Program-made: the position numbers and the translations under genes | The notes under the pieces: model-generated | Database searches by the model: none | The model's input: the letters and a program-made list of their open reading frames with translations, nothing else | What the model was told of the DNA's origin: nothing | Part shown: positions 21,454 to 31,210 of the stretch, piece after piece | Layout: each line of letters begins with the position of its first letter | Position numbering within the stretch: position 1 is the stretch's first letter | NCBI GenBank assembly: GCA_025201765.1 | Contig: MU623463.1 | Location: forward strand, 1-64,000 | Direction of reading: 5' to 3' | DNA length: 64,000 bases | Source: Daldinia sp. FL1419 | Taxonomy: Eukaryota; Ascomycota; Sordariomycetes; Xylariales; Hypoxylaceae

Positions 21454-23700
21454 ATGTCTACGGCGGGGGAGCTAAGCCCAAACGTTATCCAACCCTTGGA
21501 GGGTTTTATTAGCGACGACGAAGACCCCAAAACGCCATCGATGGCAGGCGAATCCCTTTTCGACTATTTCCCCTTTGAGGAGATAGAAAACCTCCCAGTT
21601 ATCAACCTTTCAGTTGCCACTGAACCCGAGGATCTACCACTTCGAGTTCAATGGAAAGATCCCGATGAGTCAAGACTGAAAAGCTTCCCCCAGGTGCACC
21701 GGATCGTCGACTGGATTATGGGCAGAAACGTAGTGATACGTGAAGACGTATCGCCGGCTAAATTGTTACCCACGACAGGTGGTGTGGCTAAGAAGGAATC
21801 GGGAGAAAGAAGCGAGGTACATTTCAATAGGAGGCAGTCGCAAGAGGATGAACTTTTTGACATTGGAGATGTTAGGGATATTTGCCCTGCCTGCACGACA
21901 CCATACTGCCAAGCTATCGACTCTTTGCCTTTTAAGAGCAGTTTAAAGCTTAGGTATAATGACCCGGAGACGCATACGTGGCTGATTGGTGATAGATACG
22001 TCATGACAGAGGAATTAGATGACGAATGGTCAACAGAAGCAGACGTTACCCTATCTATAGCAACAGATCTCGTCAAGACAGCGACAAGGGTGCCCGTGCC
22101 AAATGTAATAGCCGGTTGGAAAGAGAATCGCAAGATAATCACAATCACCGAGAGGGTTCCAGGTCGGCGACTTTATGATATCTGGTGGGATTTAGAGGAA
22201 TACGAAAGGGAAAGGATCGCGAAAGAGGTTGCGCGACATATAGATCAATGGAGACGGATGACGGCGGATAGGATTTCGACTGTCGGTGGTGGTCCCGTCC
22301 GGCGCCATGGTCATCTTTTTGGTTCGACGCAGGAAGGGTTTGGTCCCTTCAGGTCCGACGGTCAAGTATGGAGTCACATTCACAGACAATTGAAGGAAAA
22401 AAACGTCAGCGAGGACTTGGTACAAATCTTAAAGGACTACATGCCGGAATCAGCGCCTTGCGTATTCACGCACGGCGATTTATCCACTATCAACATCCTG
22501 ATCCATAACGGTAGAGTCACCGCCATTCTAGGATTCGATAATGCCGCATGCCTCCCAGTATGGGCCGAGCACGTTGCAGTACATTTCTGTTATTGTCAGG
22601 AAGATGAGCAATGGAAGGCGATGCTCAGTAAACACATGAAGAGCTACGCTAGAGCAAAGGATTGGTGGTCGTTATGGACCGCAGTTAATAAAAGTGCGCC
22701 GAAGAAAGAAATAGCCTCGCTCGTAACCCGCTGTATGCAGTGGCAAAAGCCTCCGCAAAATAAACGGACATTTGACCCGGAAATACCCAAGGAGAAGGAG
22801 CAACGAAATATTACCGACCTGAATGTTGCACTACCTGAGTCGCATCTACAGCCGTGCACTCAGAGTTACTTTCACAAAAGCTATAGCCCGTTAAGAGCAG
22901 CACTCAGCAAGAAACTATTAAAGGGGAGAAATTTCGCGGAACTATTGAATGATCTAGACTGGCAGTCACCAATACATTTGGGATCCGAGGAGGGCGACGT
23001 GGTGAGAGGGAGCAAAGAAGGTAGTTTGTCGGCAGCAGAAGAGGCTCATATACAAAATATCATAGGAGATCAGGATGGTTGGGGGGTACCTACCAAGGAC
23101 AGTAGTGAGGAGGAAGCGCACGAAGCTAAGCGTGTAGGCATTGAAAGATGGCTCTCCGAGAGCGAACGGGGAAGGTCATACTATAACAAGCCACTTCTCC
23201 TCCAGCGTTTATCGAGTGATACCCAGGACACACCTCCGCAAACAAGCCCGGTAAAAGATCCACCTTGGCGTGAAAGACAGAGATCGTTTGAGAGGTCAGA
23301 CAACGATTCAAAAGGCTTAAGACCATTCAGTCTACCCCTATCATTCCTATCAGGAAGTACTAAGTATGGCCTACGAGAAGTTAAGAGAAGAGAAGAGAGC
23401 GGAAACGAGGGTGATGCACGCGAACAATCCATCGAAAAAACTCTCCGTTCGCTAGAAACTGCTCAGGATGATTCCATCGTCGATGTTACGGCGATTCCTA
23501 CGGCTCGACAAGAGGAAGAAGAGACGAGGAACAGCGTGGAGGTCGAAAAGAAGCGATCTTCGATTTTCCGAGAGAAGACCTCGCCGGGGTCTCTGTATTT
23601 GACACTTGCAAACGCAGCAGCCGAAGGGAAGAGCAAACGATATCGAAGGAGTCTTTCCCAGGAGCAAGCCGCGTTAGGGGAAGGACAGGCTACCGACTAG
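21454..23700 (+). CDS. Aminoglycoside-phosphotransferase-fold (APH) kinase-like protein
   Basis: A 748-residue protein in one exon; the first ATG is 21454 (the frame opens slightly earlier with TTG). Residues about 160-410 form an APH/choline-kinase-like domain: VPVPNVIAGW in the N-lobe, VPGRRLYDIWWDL, then the catalytic-loop signature HGDLSTINILI near residue 337 (His-Gly-Asp...Asn), followed by AILGFDNAACLPVWAEHVA, where the metal-binding segment is GFDNA in place of the usual DWE. A small Cys cluster (CPACTTPYC) lies near residue 145. The last ~250 residues are charged and low in complexity (many Glu, Ser, Arg) and probably disordered. Such APH-domain proteins are abundant in fungi and rarely characterised; the substrate is unknown and is not necessarily a drug. 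Confidence 0.8.
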   Translation: MSTAGELSPNVIQPLEGFISDDEDPKTPSMAGESLFDYFPFEEIENLPVINLSVATEPEDLPLRVQWKDPDESRLKSFPQVHRIVDWIMGRNVVIREDVSPAKLLPTTGGVAKKESGERSEVHFNRRQSQEDELFDIGDVRDICPACTTPYCQAIDSLPFKSSLKLRYNDPETHTWLIGDRYVMTEELDDEWSTEADVTLSIATDLVKTATRVPVPNVIAGWKENRKIITITERVPGRRLYDIWWDLEEYERERIAKEVARHIDQWRRMTADRISTVGGGPVRRHGHLFGSTQEGFGPFRSDGQVWSHIHRQLKEKNVSEDLVQILKDYMPESAPCVFTHGDLSTINILIHNGRVTAILGFDNAACLPVWAEHVAVHFCYCQEDEQWKAMLSKHMKSYARAKDWWSLWTAVNKSAPKKEIASLVTRCMQWQKPPQNKRTFDPEIPKEKEQRNITDLNVALPESHLQPCTQSYFHKSYSPLRAALSKKLLKGRNFAELLNDLDWQSPIHLGSEEGDVVRGSKEGSLSAAEEAHIQNIIGDQDGWGVPTKDSSEEEAHEAKRVGIERWLSESERGRSYYNKPLLLQRLSSDTQDTPPQTSPVKDPPWRERQRSFERSDNDSKGLRPFSLPLSFLSGSTKYGLREVKRREESGNEGDAREQSIEKTLRSLETAQDDSIVDVTAIPTARQEEEETRNSVEVEKKRSSIFREKTSPGSLYLTLANAAAEGKSKRYRRSLSQEQAALGEGQATD

Positions 23701-24067
23701 GAACGTTGGCCTGGGGGATTGCTTTCGGTTCTTGCGGCTTCTCAGGCCATGTCGACAATCTGTTGGTTACTATAGGAGGGGTACTAGGTAGCGGTTGGAT
23801 CTAATATGCCTAATCTCATGGTTGAACGAACCTCCGAATCCATAATTTGAGACGCCTTTGGGTAAGACGCATCGATGAAACACTATTAAATATAATATAT
23901 AATAAGAGCTAGAAAAAAATAGGAAAGAAAATACTATTACTACAAGGTCACTAAGAAAGGTCTTGCTGACCTATGAATAATTAGATGCGATGAACGCATC
24001 GTTTTAGGGATGAAGCACATGTACCTTCCTACATGTAACCTAGTACCTACCTAAGGTACCATGTACT

Positions 24068-24763
24068 ATGTACGTATTAGGCCTCGTTAGGTACCTGCAT
24101 GTACCCACAACTTCCTCTAGAAAAAAGACGCCTAAAACTCCCACGCCGTTAATTTTCCAAGAAGGCGACGAGGGCGGAGCCACGAAGACCCACGAGTCGG
24201 AAAAACGGGTAACGTCTACTGCCTCGGAAGAAACTTTTACGGGTGCATGTAACCCTTCACGACCCCATTCTGCTCTCCAAACAGGTAGTTTTTTAGCACA
24301 TGCCCTTAAATTAGAGATATGGGAAATTGCCCCTGGTCGAATCCGGGACGAGCAGAGTGAAGTTGTTGATACTCGATAGTACGTAAACTAAAATCTCCAC
24401 CTTGGAACTTTTAGTTGGAATTGTATGTGCTATGTTTAGGCTGCTAACTAGTCCGTAGATTTCGCGGTTTGAAGTCCATACTTGGCCCAGAACCAGGCCA
24501 TTCGTATAGGCCACGATATTTCCTTTCGGATCATCATCGTAAAACCTGGTATGGTTCACTTTTGGGGTGCTAGCGCCAGTAAGCTTCGAGTCTGTTCAGT
24601 AGCGTCGGGCAAGTTGCAGGTGTCTATTCACGGCCAGGACTTTTCGATGGGGTCTGACGGCATGATTAGAATCAGACTGGGTGTTGAGTGTCCTGTTAAG
24701 AACAAGCTGTACATTGATGCCACTGTTCACGTTACGACAGTACCTAGCGATCTGTGTGGATGA
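24068..24763 (+). CDS. Putative cupin-like protein (Mif2/CENP-C-type cupin fold), two exons
   Basis: The last 96 codons (24475-24763) read SFRIIIVKPGMVHFWGASAS then KLRVCSVASGKLQVSIHGQD then FSMGSDGMIRIRLGVECPV, the alternation of short strands with Gly turns expected of a cupin and resembling the cupin-like domain of Mif2/CENP-C and of uncharacterised fungal relatives. The frame upstream (24068-24378) contains LEIWEIAPGRIRDEQSE, which fits directly before the cupin in that family. The two are joined by an intron at 24379-24474 (GTACGT, branch GCTAAC at 24452); only the weak acceptor GAAG at 24474 keeps the frame open, since two better AGs give stops. The first ~14 residues come from TAGGTACC-type repeat DNA, so the true start may lie elsewhere or the gene may be 5'-truncated. 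Confidence 0.45.
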
Positions 24764-25278
24764 GACCGAGGTTTCAGGGGCTATAAAACCGTAATCGGCC
24801 CATTGATCTCTAGCAGCTATCGACTGGGTTAATATTGCCTTTTGTTTTATGAGTCGTTGATGTCGAAATCAATGAACGAGTGCCGCTGCGGAGACTTTTA
24901 CAACAGCTATAGATGAGACTTCGGCTAGAATAAGTCTACGCCAAGGAGACCTATGTAGCCATTGCATGATGCGTTATGAAAAATTACACGTACACATTTA
25001 GTGGTCTTAATTAAAAACCTTCATAATAGCCAAGGAAAAGATGTATTTAATTATTAATTGTTGTCTCTGAGATTGAATAATACGTGTTCCTTCTTCGTGA
25101 TTCACCCAAACACGGCCCCCTTATTCGTTCTGAGCGGGTGTGAAGATCTAGACATAGGTACCTACGTAATGCGAGAGTCGTCTATCTATATACACTATCA
25201 AGAAAACGGTCTAATAAATTGTGCAAATGAAATCCCCCTAATCATCGACGCGGTGGAAACTGAGCCAAGCTGCAACCC

Positions 25279-25806
25279 CTAAGACAAGTTGCCAACGACG
25301 AAGTCGGGGGCGCCGCGGTAGAAGGTGGCGTAGGTGGAGCCGAAGTTCTCCTGGGGGAAGTCGGTGGCGGGCCACTCGTGGTAGCCGGCGACCTTCTTGG
25401 GGGCGTCGTAGGCGTAGACCACGACGACGCGGTAGTGGCCCTCGGTACCGGGTTGCGAGGGGTCTTGGTGGAATTGCCACTCGAAGGAGGGGTCGTCGCA
25501 GGGGCGCAGGGAGACCGAGGGCAGCTTAGAAACGGAGGATTGGTCCGAGTAGTTGCAGGTTGTGGATACGGTAGTAGACGGGATAGCGACGTTGAAAGAT
25601 ACGCTAGGGGATATTCGTTAGTATGGGAGGGGGGGAAAGGGAGGGAAGGGGGCTTACAAGGCTCCGGTGCCGTGAGGCAGGGTGTTGGCGCTGAAGTTGG
25701 TGATGTCAAATTCCGTGGGAACTTCGGCTCGCTTCTCGGTTACTGGGGCTCCAAAGACGGAAGCGGCTCCGAGGAGGAGGGATGAGAGGATAGTGACGGA
25801 CTTCAT
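25279..25806 (-). CDS. Small secreted protein, effector-like
   Basis: Two exons on the minus strand, 25658-25806 and 25279-25603, joined across a 54-nt intron (GTAAGC ... CTAACG ... CCCTAG) to give 157 residues. Residues 1-19 are a secretion signal (MKSVTILSSLLLGAASVFGA) followed by a short pro-segment with a Lys-Arg at 25-26, a possible Kex2 site. The mature protein has two cysteines (TTCNYSD and RPCDDPSF), which could form one disulfide, and many aromatic residues in the second half (YRVVVVYAYDAP, YATFYRGAPDFVV). No enzyme motif is seen. Exon 2 is much more GC-rich (strongly C/G third positions) than neighbouring genes. Size, secretion and lack of a known domain make it a candidate effector or apoplastic protein; this is inference. 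Confidence 0.75.
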
Positions 25807-28564
25807 GTTCGCTTGTTGATTGGTGACAAGACTTGTACTGTAGATGAACAAGTACTGAGAGTGGTGGCGATTATTGTATTGATTTGATGCTGGTTGGTTT
25901 ATGGAATTATTTCTTCAGCGAAGGTAGCGACGAGACCCTATATTATATAGACTTTCGGAAACTCGTAGAACTCACAGTATCCTCTCTCGTGGCAGTGCTG
26001 TTGTTTTCTCACAAGCCTCACGATCTCGTATTTACTAGCTTACGATGCTTATTCTTTTTGGCTTGGCGGCCCGTAGTGAGACGGTGGAAAGAAGTCATGC
26101 CACATAACACAAGCACAAGCACGGCAGCTTCGATCCCTCACAGGAGTCCCGGGTTGCCCATATGCGGTTTGTTTTTACGATGTGAGTCCATGTCCGATGG
26201 GACTTCCATATTGTCGGGACGAGACTTACCTGCCGCTGTTGAGATTTTTTCTCCTCCTCGGATGCCAAGCTTGTCAAACAGTACATAGTAGTAACCTTGG
26301 ATGCCCAACGATGCTTGCATCGACAATGCGCTCTTTGGTTTTACTTACCCCTTACCTTACGCGATTTACCTTTTTCTTTCCTCCTTTCTTTTTTTCGTCG
26401 ACTTGACAAACAATACATCTGCTTGGTTAAGCGGTGTCCCGTAAAGCCAACCAACTAAAATGCGTTGTGGTCGTAGTCGTGATGGCATCAGCAGCTGCTT
26501 CGTAAGTGAAATCTCTGAATGCTATTTGTAGAAGGTAAGGTAGCATGATTCTCGTAGGGCTGGAGCACGTGGAGTTGGACTTCGATGGTTGTCTCTTAGG
26601 TACCTCTTTCTAGGCGCTGCTCAGCCCCCGGCTACAGCACCAATGAACAACTTAGTACCTACTCCGATGGGATACTGTATGTACCTATGTAACTACCCCT
26701 AAAACAATGGTTTCTCAGGTATTCTACATAGTATCGCACTGCTAAAAATAACGTATCTCGTGTTACCTACTTGGCCCCCTGCTCGTTGTTTAGTAATCTT
26801 TGCCCAGACTTACGCGATCCCGTAACAACTTAACCTACTCCTATTAACTACAAGTAGTAGGAATCACGAGTTTTCTCGTCACCTACCTCTTAGTTTCAAT
26901 TGATGGCGTCGGCATTCGCTTTCGTAAAAAGGCGTCGTAAATTCTCAACCAAGTCTCGTTTTTTTGCTCGCACCAAATAAAGATTTTTTTAGTTGCTGCA
27001 ATGGTAAGTTTCATGTAGGACGAGTTTTGTGATTTCTACATATTAGCTGGTGACGGTCTAAATACATCTACTTTCTAACCTTACTTTCTTCCCACATATT
27101 TTTCTCCTTTTTCTGTCCCTTTCCCCAAAAGTCGCAGTCGGTTCGGATTTACTCAATCACCACCAAAAATTAAAAATAGGTACTAACAAATGCCAAAAAG
27201 CACATCCTTGGCTTTTTTACTCTTCCAAAATGTATCTAATACATACAGTTTAGAGGGCTATACCTGGGTACCTATGTAATACGTATCTTGGGTGGGTGAT
27301 CAAAGAAAATTTGAAGGAAAACGAGAATATCGGCAACGACTCTATCCCCATTATTACCAGCAATATGTAGTAGCGTCCGCTACATTCTCTGGCTGAGGCG
27401 GACACGTGGTGCCATTTATCGTCCTTTGTCCTTGCATCTTTGCATCACGGGGTGTATTAGACACGGCCGCGGTTAGGGGAAGACTTGACCGCGAGGAATG
27501 AGGCCGTCGTCTTATTCGTATTAGCGCCACACCACGGTCTCATTGGCGAAAGGAGATGATCGCTTTATCAAACACTAATCAGATCAACGCTACTGCTCGA
27601 GATGTTAATATATCACAAGAGAACGATGAATGATAGGTAGCCCTAAGCATCAAAAAAGCCCCAACCTTTCCAAATGATGTGATGGTGAAGATGATACGAA
27701 CTTCTATCTTGACCGAAATATTAACTACTGAGCCTAGATACTACAGTCTATACTTCTTCGAATTGGTCCTTCTAATATTCCATGGCTTATCTTACAATCT
27801 ACTGCAACATTGCGAGATAATTACCTATTCGCTCCGAGTCGAGAATAGGCGACGAATATTTGACTCCATTTCTTTGTCTATCCCCTCATAAACCCCCACA
27901 ATCTATACAGTTGGTCCCCATTCGGAAGCGCTACCTAGGTACGGATCCATACTGAGATGCCATTCATGTACGTATGTACTCTAATTATCTCGAGCTCCTT
28001 GCTTGTCGAGGTTGATGGTACTGTACATTGGGTACCTAAGTAAGTACCTAATATATTATATGATTTCGAGCACAGTTCGACAAACGTCAAGAACTTACGA
28101 TACAAAGCGCCTACGTTACACGGGCCCGGATTTTTCGGTCCTATAAGGGGATCTCAAGAGTTGTTGGTAGCCGTATGACATGTAAAATACGACCCGACGC
28201 GATGGGTTTCTTTAGCTTTTTCTGGTCACGATGGCGAGGCTTGCCCCCGCGTTGGGCAATATCTCCCCGGCCCATATGGTTTGTATGGCTTGTATGGTCT
28301 ACATGTCCTATCTATATCGACCTCACCGCTCTCCTTTGTTCTCCAGAGCTAGACTAGGTAGTGCTTAAAAGAGTGTCTTCATCCCCATACCCCAGGTTTA
28401 TTCCCCAGGTTTATCCCCCAGGTTTATCCCCCAGGTTTATCCCCCAGTACGCGGTCGTCGAGGACCTTTTCAATCCTTCTTCTACACTCACCTACCCACT
28501 TGAATCTTCTCTCCAACTAAATGTTCAACTAGCCATTTCACCCTAAAAAGATTAACTACTTTCC
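25807..28564. other. Gene-free stretch
   Basis: About 2.7 kb without a supported gene. It includes the promoter of the secreted-protein gene (25807-25990), several TAGGTACC-type repeats (around 26600, 26680, 27270, 27940, 28030), and long pyrimidine runs. The frames at 25884-26288 and 26182-26406 overlap in different phases and have no recognisable features. The tandem repeat at 28390-28447 lies in the promoter of the transporter gene. Confidence 0.5.
28390..28447. repeat. 13-bp minisatellite, 4.5 copies
   Basis: The unit CCCCAGGTTTATC (first copy ending TT) is repeated four times from 28390 to 28441 and then breaks off after CCCCAG. It ends 118 bp upstream of the transporter start codon, so copy-number changes would alter promoter or leader length. 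Confidence 0.9.
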
Positions 28565-30191
28565 ATGGCTTCTAGCGACTTGGAGAAGAATGATGGCCCT
28601 GAGGCTAAAGAGATCGAAGAGGGACACCTAACGGATGTAAGTAATATACGAATACCCCTAAATAATGCTGCACAGCTTCTCACGTGCACTAGGAAGTGGT
28701 CAATACGACCCTTACTTCTTCGGCTCTTGAACGAAAATTGTTATGGAGGCAAGACAAACACATCGTGCCCTTAGCCGCGGGCATATACTTTTGCTATCTG
28801 GACCGCTCCAACATTGGTTACGCCAAAGTCCTCAATTCTGCCCAACATAATGACATGCAGTTCGAGACCGGGACTTCAAACTACCAGTTTAACATCGCGC
28901 TCATGATTTTTCTGATTGGCTACTTCTTCTTCGAGATCCCTTCGAATGTCCTACTCAAGAAACTTCGACCGTCCAGATGGCTTGCCTTTCTCATGTTTTC
29001 TTGTGGCGTTATTACTATTGGCATGGGTGGTGTTCATAATTTTGCTCAGATGACCGGAGTTCAGTTTATGCTTGGTGCTTTCGAAGTCGGTCTTGTCCCT
29101 GGATTAATATACTATCTAACATTCTGGGTGAGTACTCTCTCGGACATGGGTACAGCCGATACCGAATAAGTTTAACAGTAGCTTCCTTCTAGTATAAAAG
29201 TGACGAACGTAGTCTAAGAGTGGCTTTCATCCTCGCCAGCGCCACCCTTGCCAGTGCTTTCGGCGGAGCAATCGCTTATGGAGTAGGGCATATGAATCGG
29301 ACGCGCGATCTTTCCGCTTGGAGATGGCTGTTTATACTTGAAGGCATCCCCTCGTGCTTATCGGGAATTCTCGTATGGTTTTTCCTCCCAGATTACCCGG
29401 AGAGGGCTTCGTGGCTCTCAGAGACCGAGAAGGACTTAGCTGCACAGCGACTATATCTTGAGGGTGCTAAAAGCTCGGCTTCTTCTTTGACTTGGGACGA
29501 CGTCAAGGCTACACTTACAGATTGGCGATTATACGGGCATTATGCCATCTATTTCGCGGTCTCATTGCCATTCAGCTCGCTGTCATTATTTTCGCCCTCG
29601 ATAGTAGCCGGTCTGGGCTTTCACGATCTAGAGGCTCAGTTGATGACCGTGCCTCCATGGGCCGCTGCATACGGTGATTCCCCTAAACCAGACACAGGAA
29701 GCCTTGATACTAATAAAGCAGTGTTCCAAATTCTCATGTCGTGGTCAGCGGATCATTTCAACGCTCGGGGCTATCACTGTGCAATTGCTTCGCTAATCGG
29801 TGCAGCGGGCTTCTTAGCCTCTGCTGTGCTCCCACCCGACGCGTACACTCATCGGTATGGCTGCTTGATTGTTGGTACTGCCGGGGCTTTCGGGTGCATC
29901 CCCCCTATGCTTGGCTGGCTGACCTCAAACATGTGGAGCACGGCGTCTATCGGATTGGCTGTGGCACTCAATGTTAGTATTGGCGCGGGTCTCGGGCAGA
30001 TTCCTGGAGTATGGATATACAAAGCTGAGGAGGCATCAAGAGGCTATCCAACTGGGCACGGCGTGAACTGTGCCATGCTTTTCTTTGTAGCTTTCGGTTC
30101 TCTCGCATTGAGATATTACTATGGGAGGAAGAATCGGACACTGTTGGATGCGGCCTCTGGCGGCATAGCTCCCAGGCTATACAAGTTGTAA
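28565..30191 (+). CDS. MFS transporter, anion:cation symporter (Dal5/Tna1-like)
   Basis: Four exons (28565-28636, 28693-29127, 29193-29673, 29722-30191) give 485 residues, a normal length for this family. Introns are 56, 65 and 48 nt with good GTAAGT/GTGAGT/GTGATT donors. The third intron is frame-neutral and stop-free and would add 16 residues if retained, but without it the sequence reads VPPWAAAYVFQILMSW, as expected. About a dozen hydrophobic segments are visible. Family landmarks are YFCYLDRSNIGYAKV after the first helix, NYQFNIALMIFLIGYFFFEI, the FEVGLVPG segment, and WRWLFILEGIPS before the central loop, typical of allantoate/nicotinate-type permeases. It probably imports a small organic anion across the plasma membrane; the substrate cannot be read from sequence. 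The next gene, a secreted esterase, might release a substrate for it, which is only a guess from position. Confidence 0.88.
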
Positions 30192-30323
30192 CTTGCGCTT
30201 TTGGAATACTGCTAGTCTATTTTATCTGATTTTATTGTTGGTGGTAACTCTTAGATAGGGTTAGCATACACTCCTATTACTATCATTGAAAAAGTATTTT
30301 TTAAACGAGATAAAGAAGCGCCC

Positions 30324-30326
<3 letters not shown>

Positions 30327-30348
<22 letters not shown>
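30327..30348. repeat. (AT)n microsatellite
   Basis: An uninterrupted AT dinucleotide run just 3' of the transporter gene, followed by further AT-rich sequence to about 30358. It is probably part of the 3' flank; no coding significance. Confidence 0.85.
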
Positions 30349-30354
<6 letters not shown>

Positions 30355-31210
30355 TTTCCATCAGGAAATGCAGACCACCAAATACTCTAGGTTACATGAG
30401 CCCATTCGGAAAACATACGTACGCCTTTGCCAAGCCTCTCTGCAGACTAGTGACAATACTCACGGCACATATACCTAGCTACGTAAGCTTACTTGCTTTT
30501 CGTCTAGCTCTCCATCCAATCGTGGGGCTCCTTGGGAATCCCGCCAAAGGGTCTTTTGCCAAGGTATGTCAGACAACTTACGACAGATGCTGAGCCTGGT
30601 TGGGACCTGCATTGGGGGACACTCGGTTAGTTACCTCGGACTTTTAAACCAGATACCTACCCTAGGGTAAATACAAATTTCAACCCCGGTTGGAATGGGA
30701 TGCCATTGTTCCCGAGGGTAAGAAACCCCGCACTTGGCCATGGGTAGGTGACAAAGAAAGCAAGGGCACGAGGTCATGAATACCTAACCTAGGTATTTGG
30801 AGAAGCAATCTACCAGCTAGACTACATAGACTATACCTTACCGGGTAAGTAAGTATTCCGTTTGTGTATACCGTTCCGGCGGGTTTAGATCTTGAAGCTT
30901 AAGCTTACCCCAGATAATATCTTATTAGGTCAAGACGCGCCGAACCAGTGGCGTGGGCAGCACAGGGATGCCACGCCGAGCCAAGGGCTTGTATATGACT
31001 TACAACCCGTGGAACCCAACCTCCCTTCTATTGCTCCATTCATGGTAGCCTACGAGCTTGGTCATACATGGCCGGTAGTGTCATCGAAACGAATATATGT
31101 TGGCAGTGGCATATATATTATCCTAACTTCAGCCTGAAAAAGCCTATCTACTTAAAATATTCGCTCCCCAAAAGAGCAGTTTCTATTGCAAATCAGCGTG
31201 GAGGGATGTC
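30349..31210. other. Intergenic; promoter of the esterase gene
   Basis: No gene is supported. The frames at 30396-30593 and 30892-31137 lack recognisable features. TAGGTACC-type and TACCTAACCTAGGTA repeats occur at 30650-30670 and 30780-30800. Confidence 0.5.

Noticed and set aside
24325..24350. tRNA B-box-like sequence (GGTCGAATCC)
   Set aside because: No matching A box or cloverleaf arms, one base short of the consensus, and it lies in the APGRIRDE coding stretch of the cupin-like gene.
25378..25785. 135-codon plus-strand frame rich in Gly and Val, and a 155-codon minus-strand Pro/Thr-rich frame at 25242-25709
   Set aside because: Both overlap the spliced secreted-protein gene in other frames of very GC-rich DNA.
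29674..29721. 16-residue insertion in the MFS transporter
   Set aside because: The segment has GTGATT, CTAAT and GCAG splice signals, and removing it restores the conserved AAYVFQ sequence; it is an intron.
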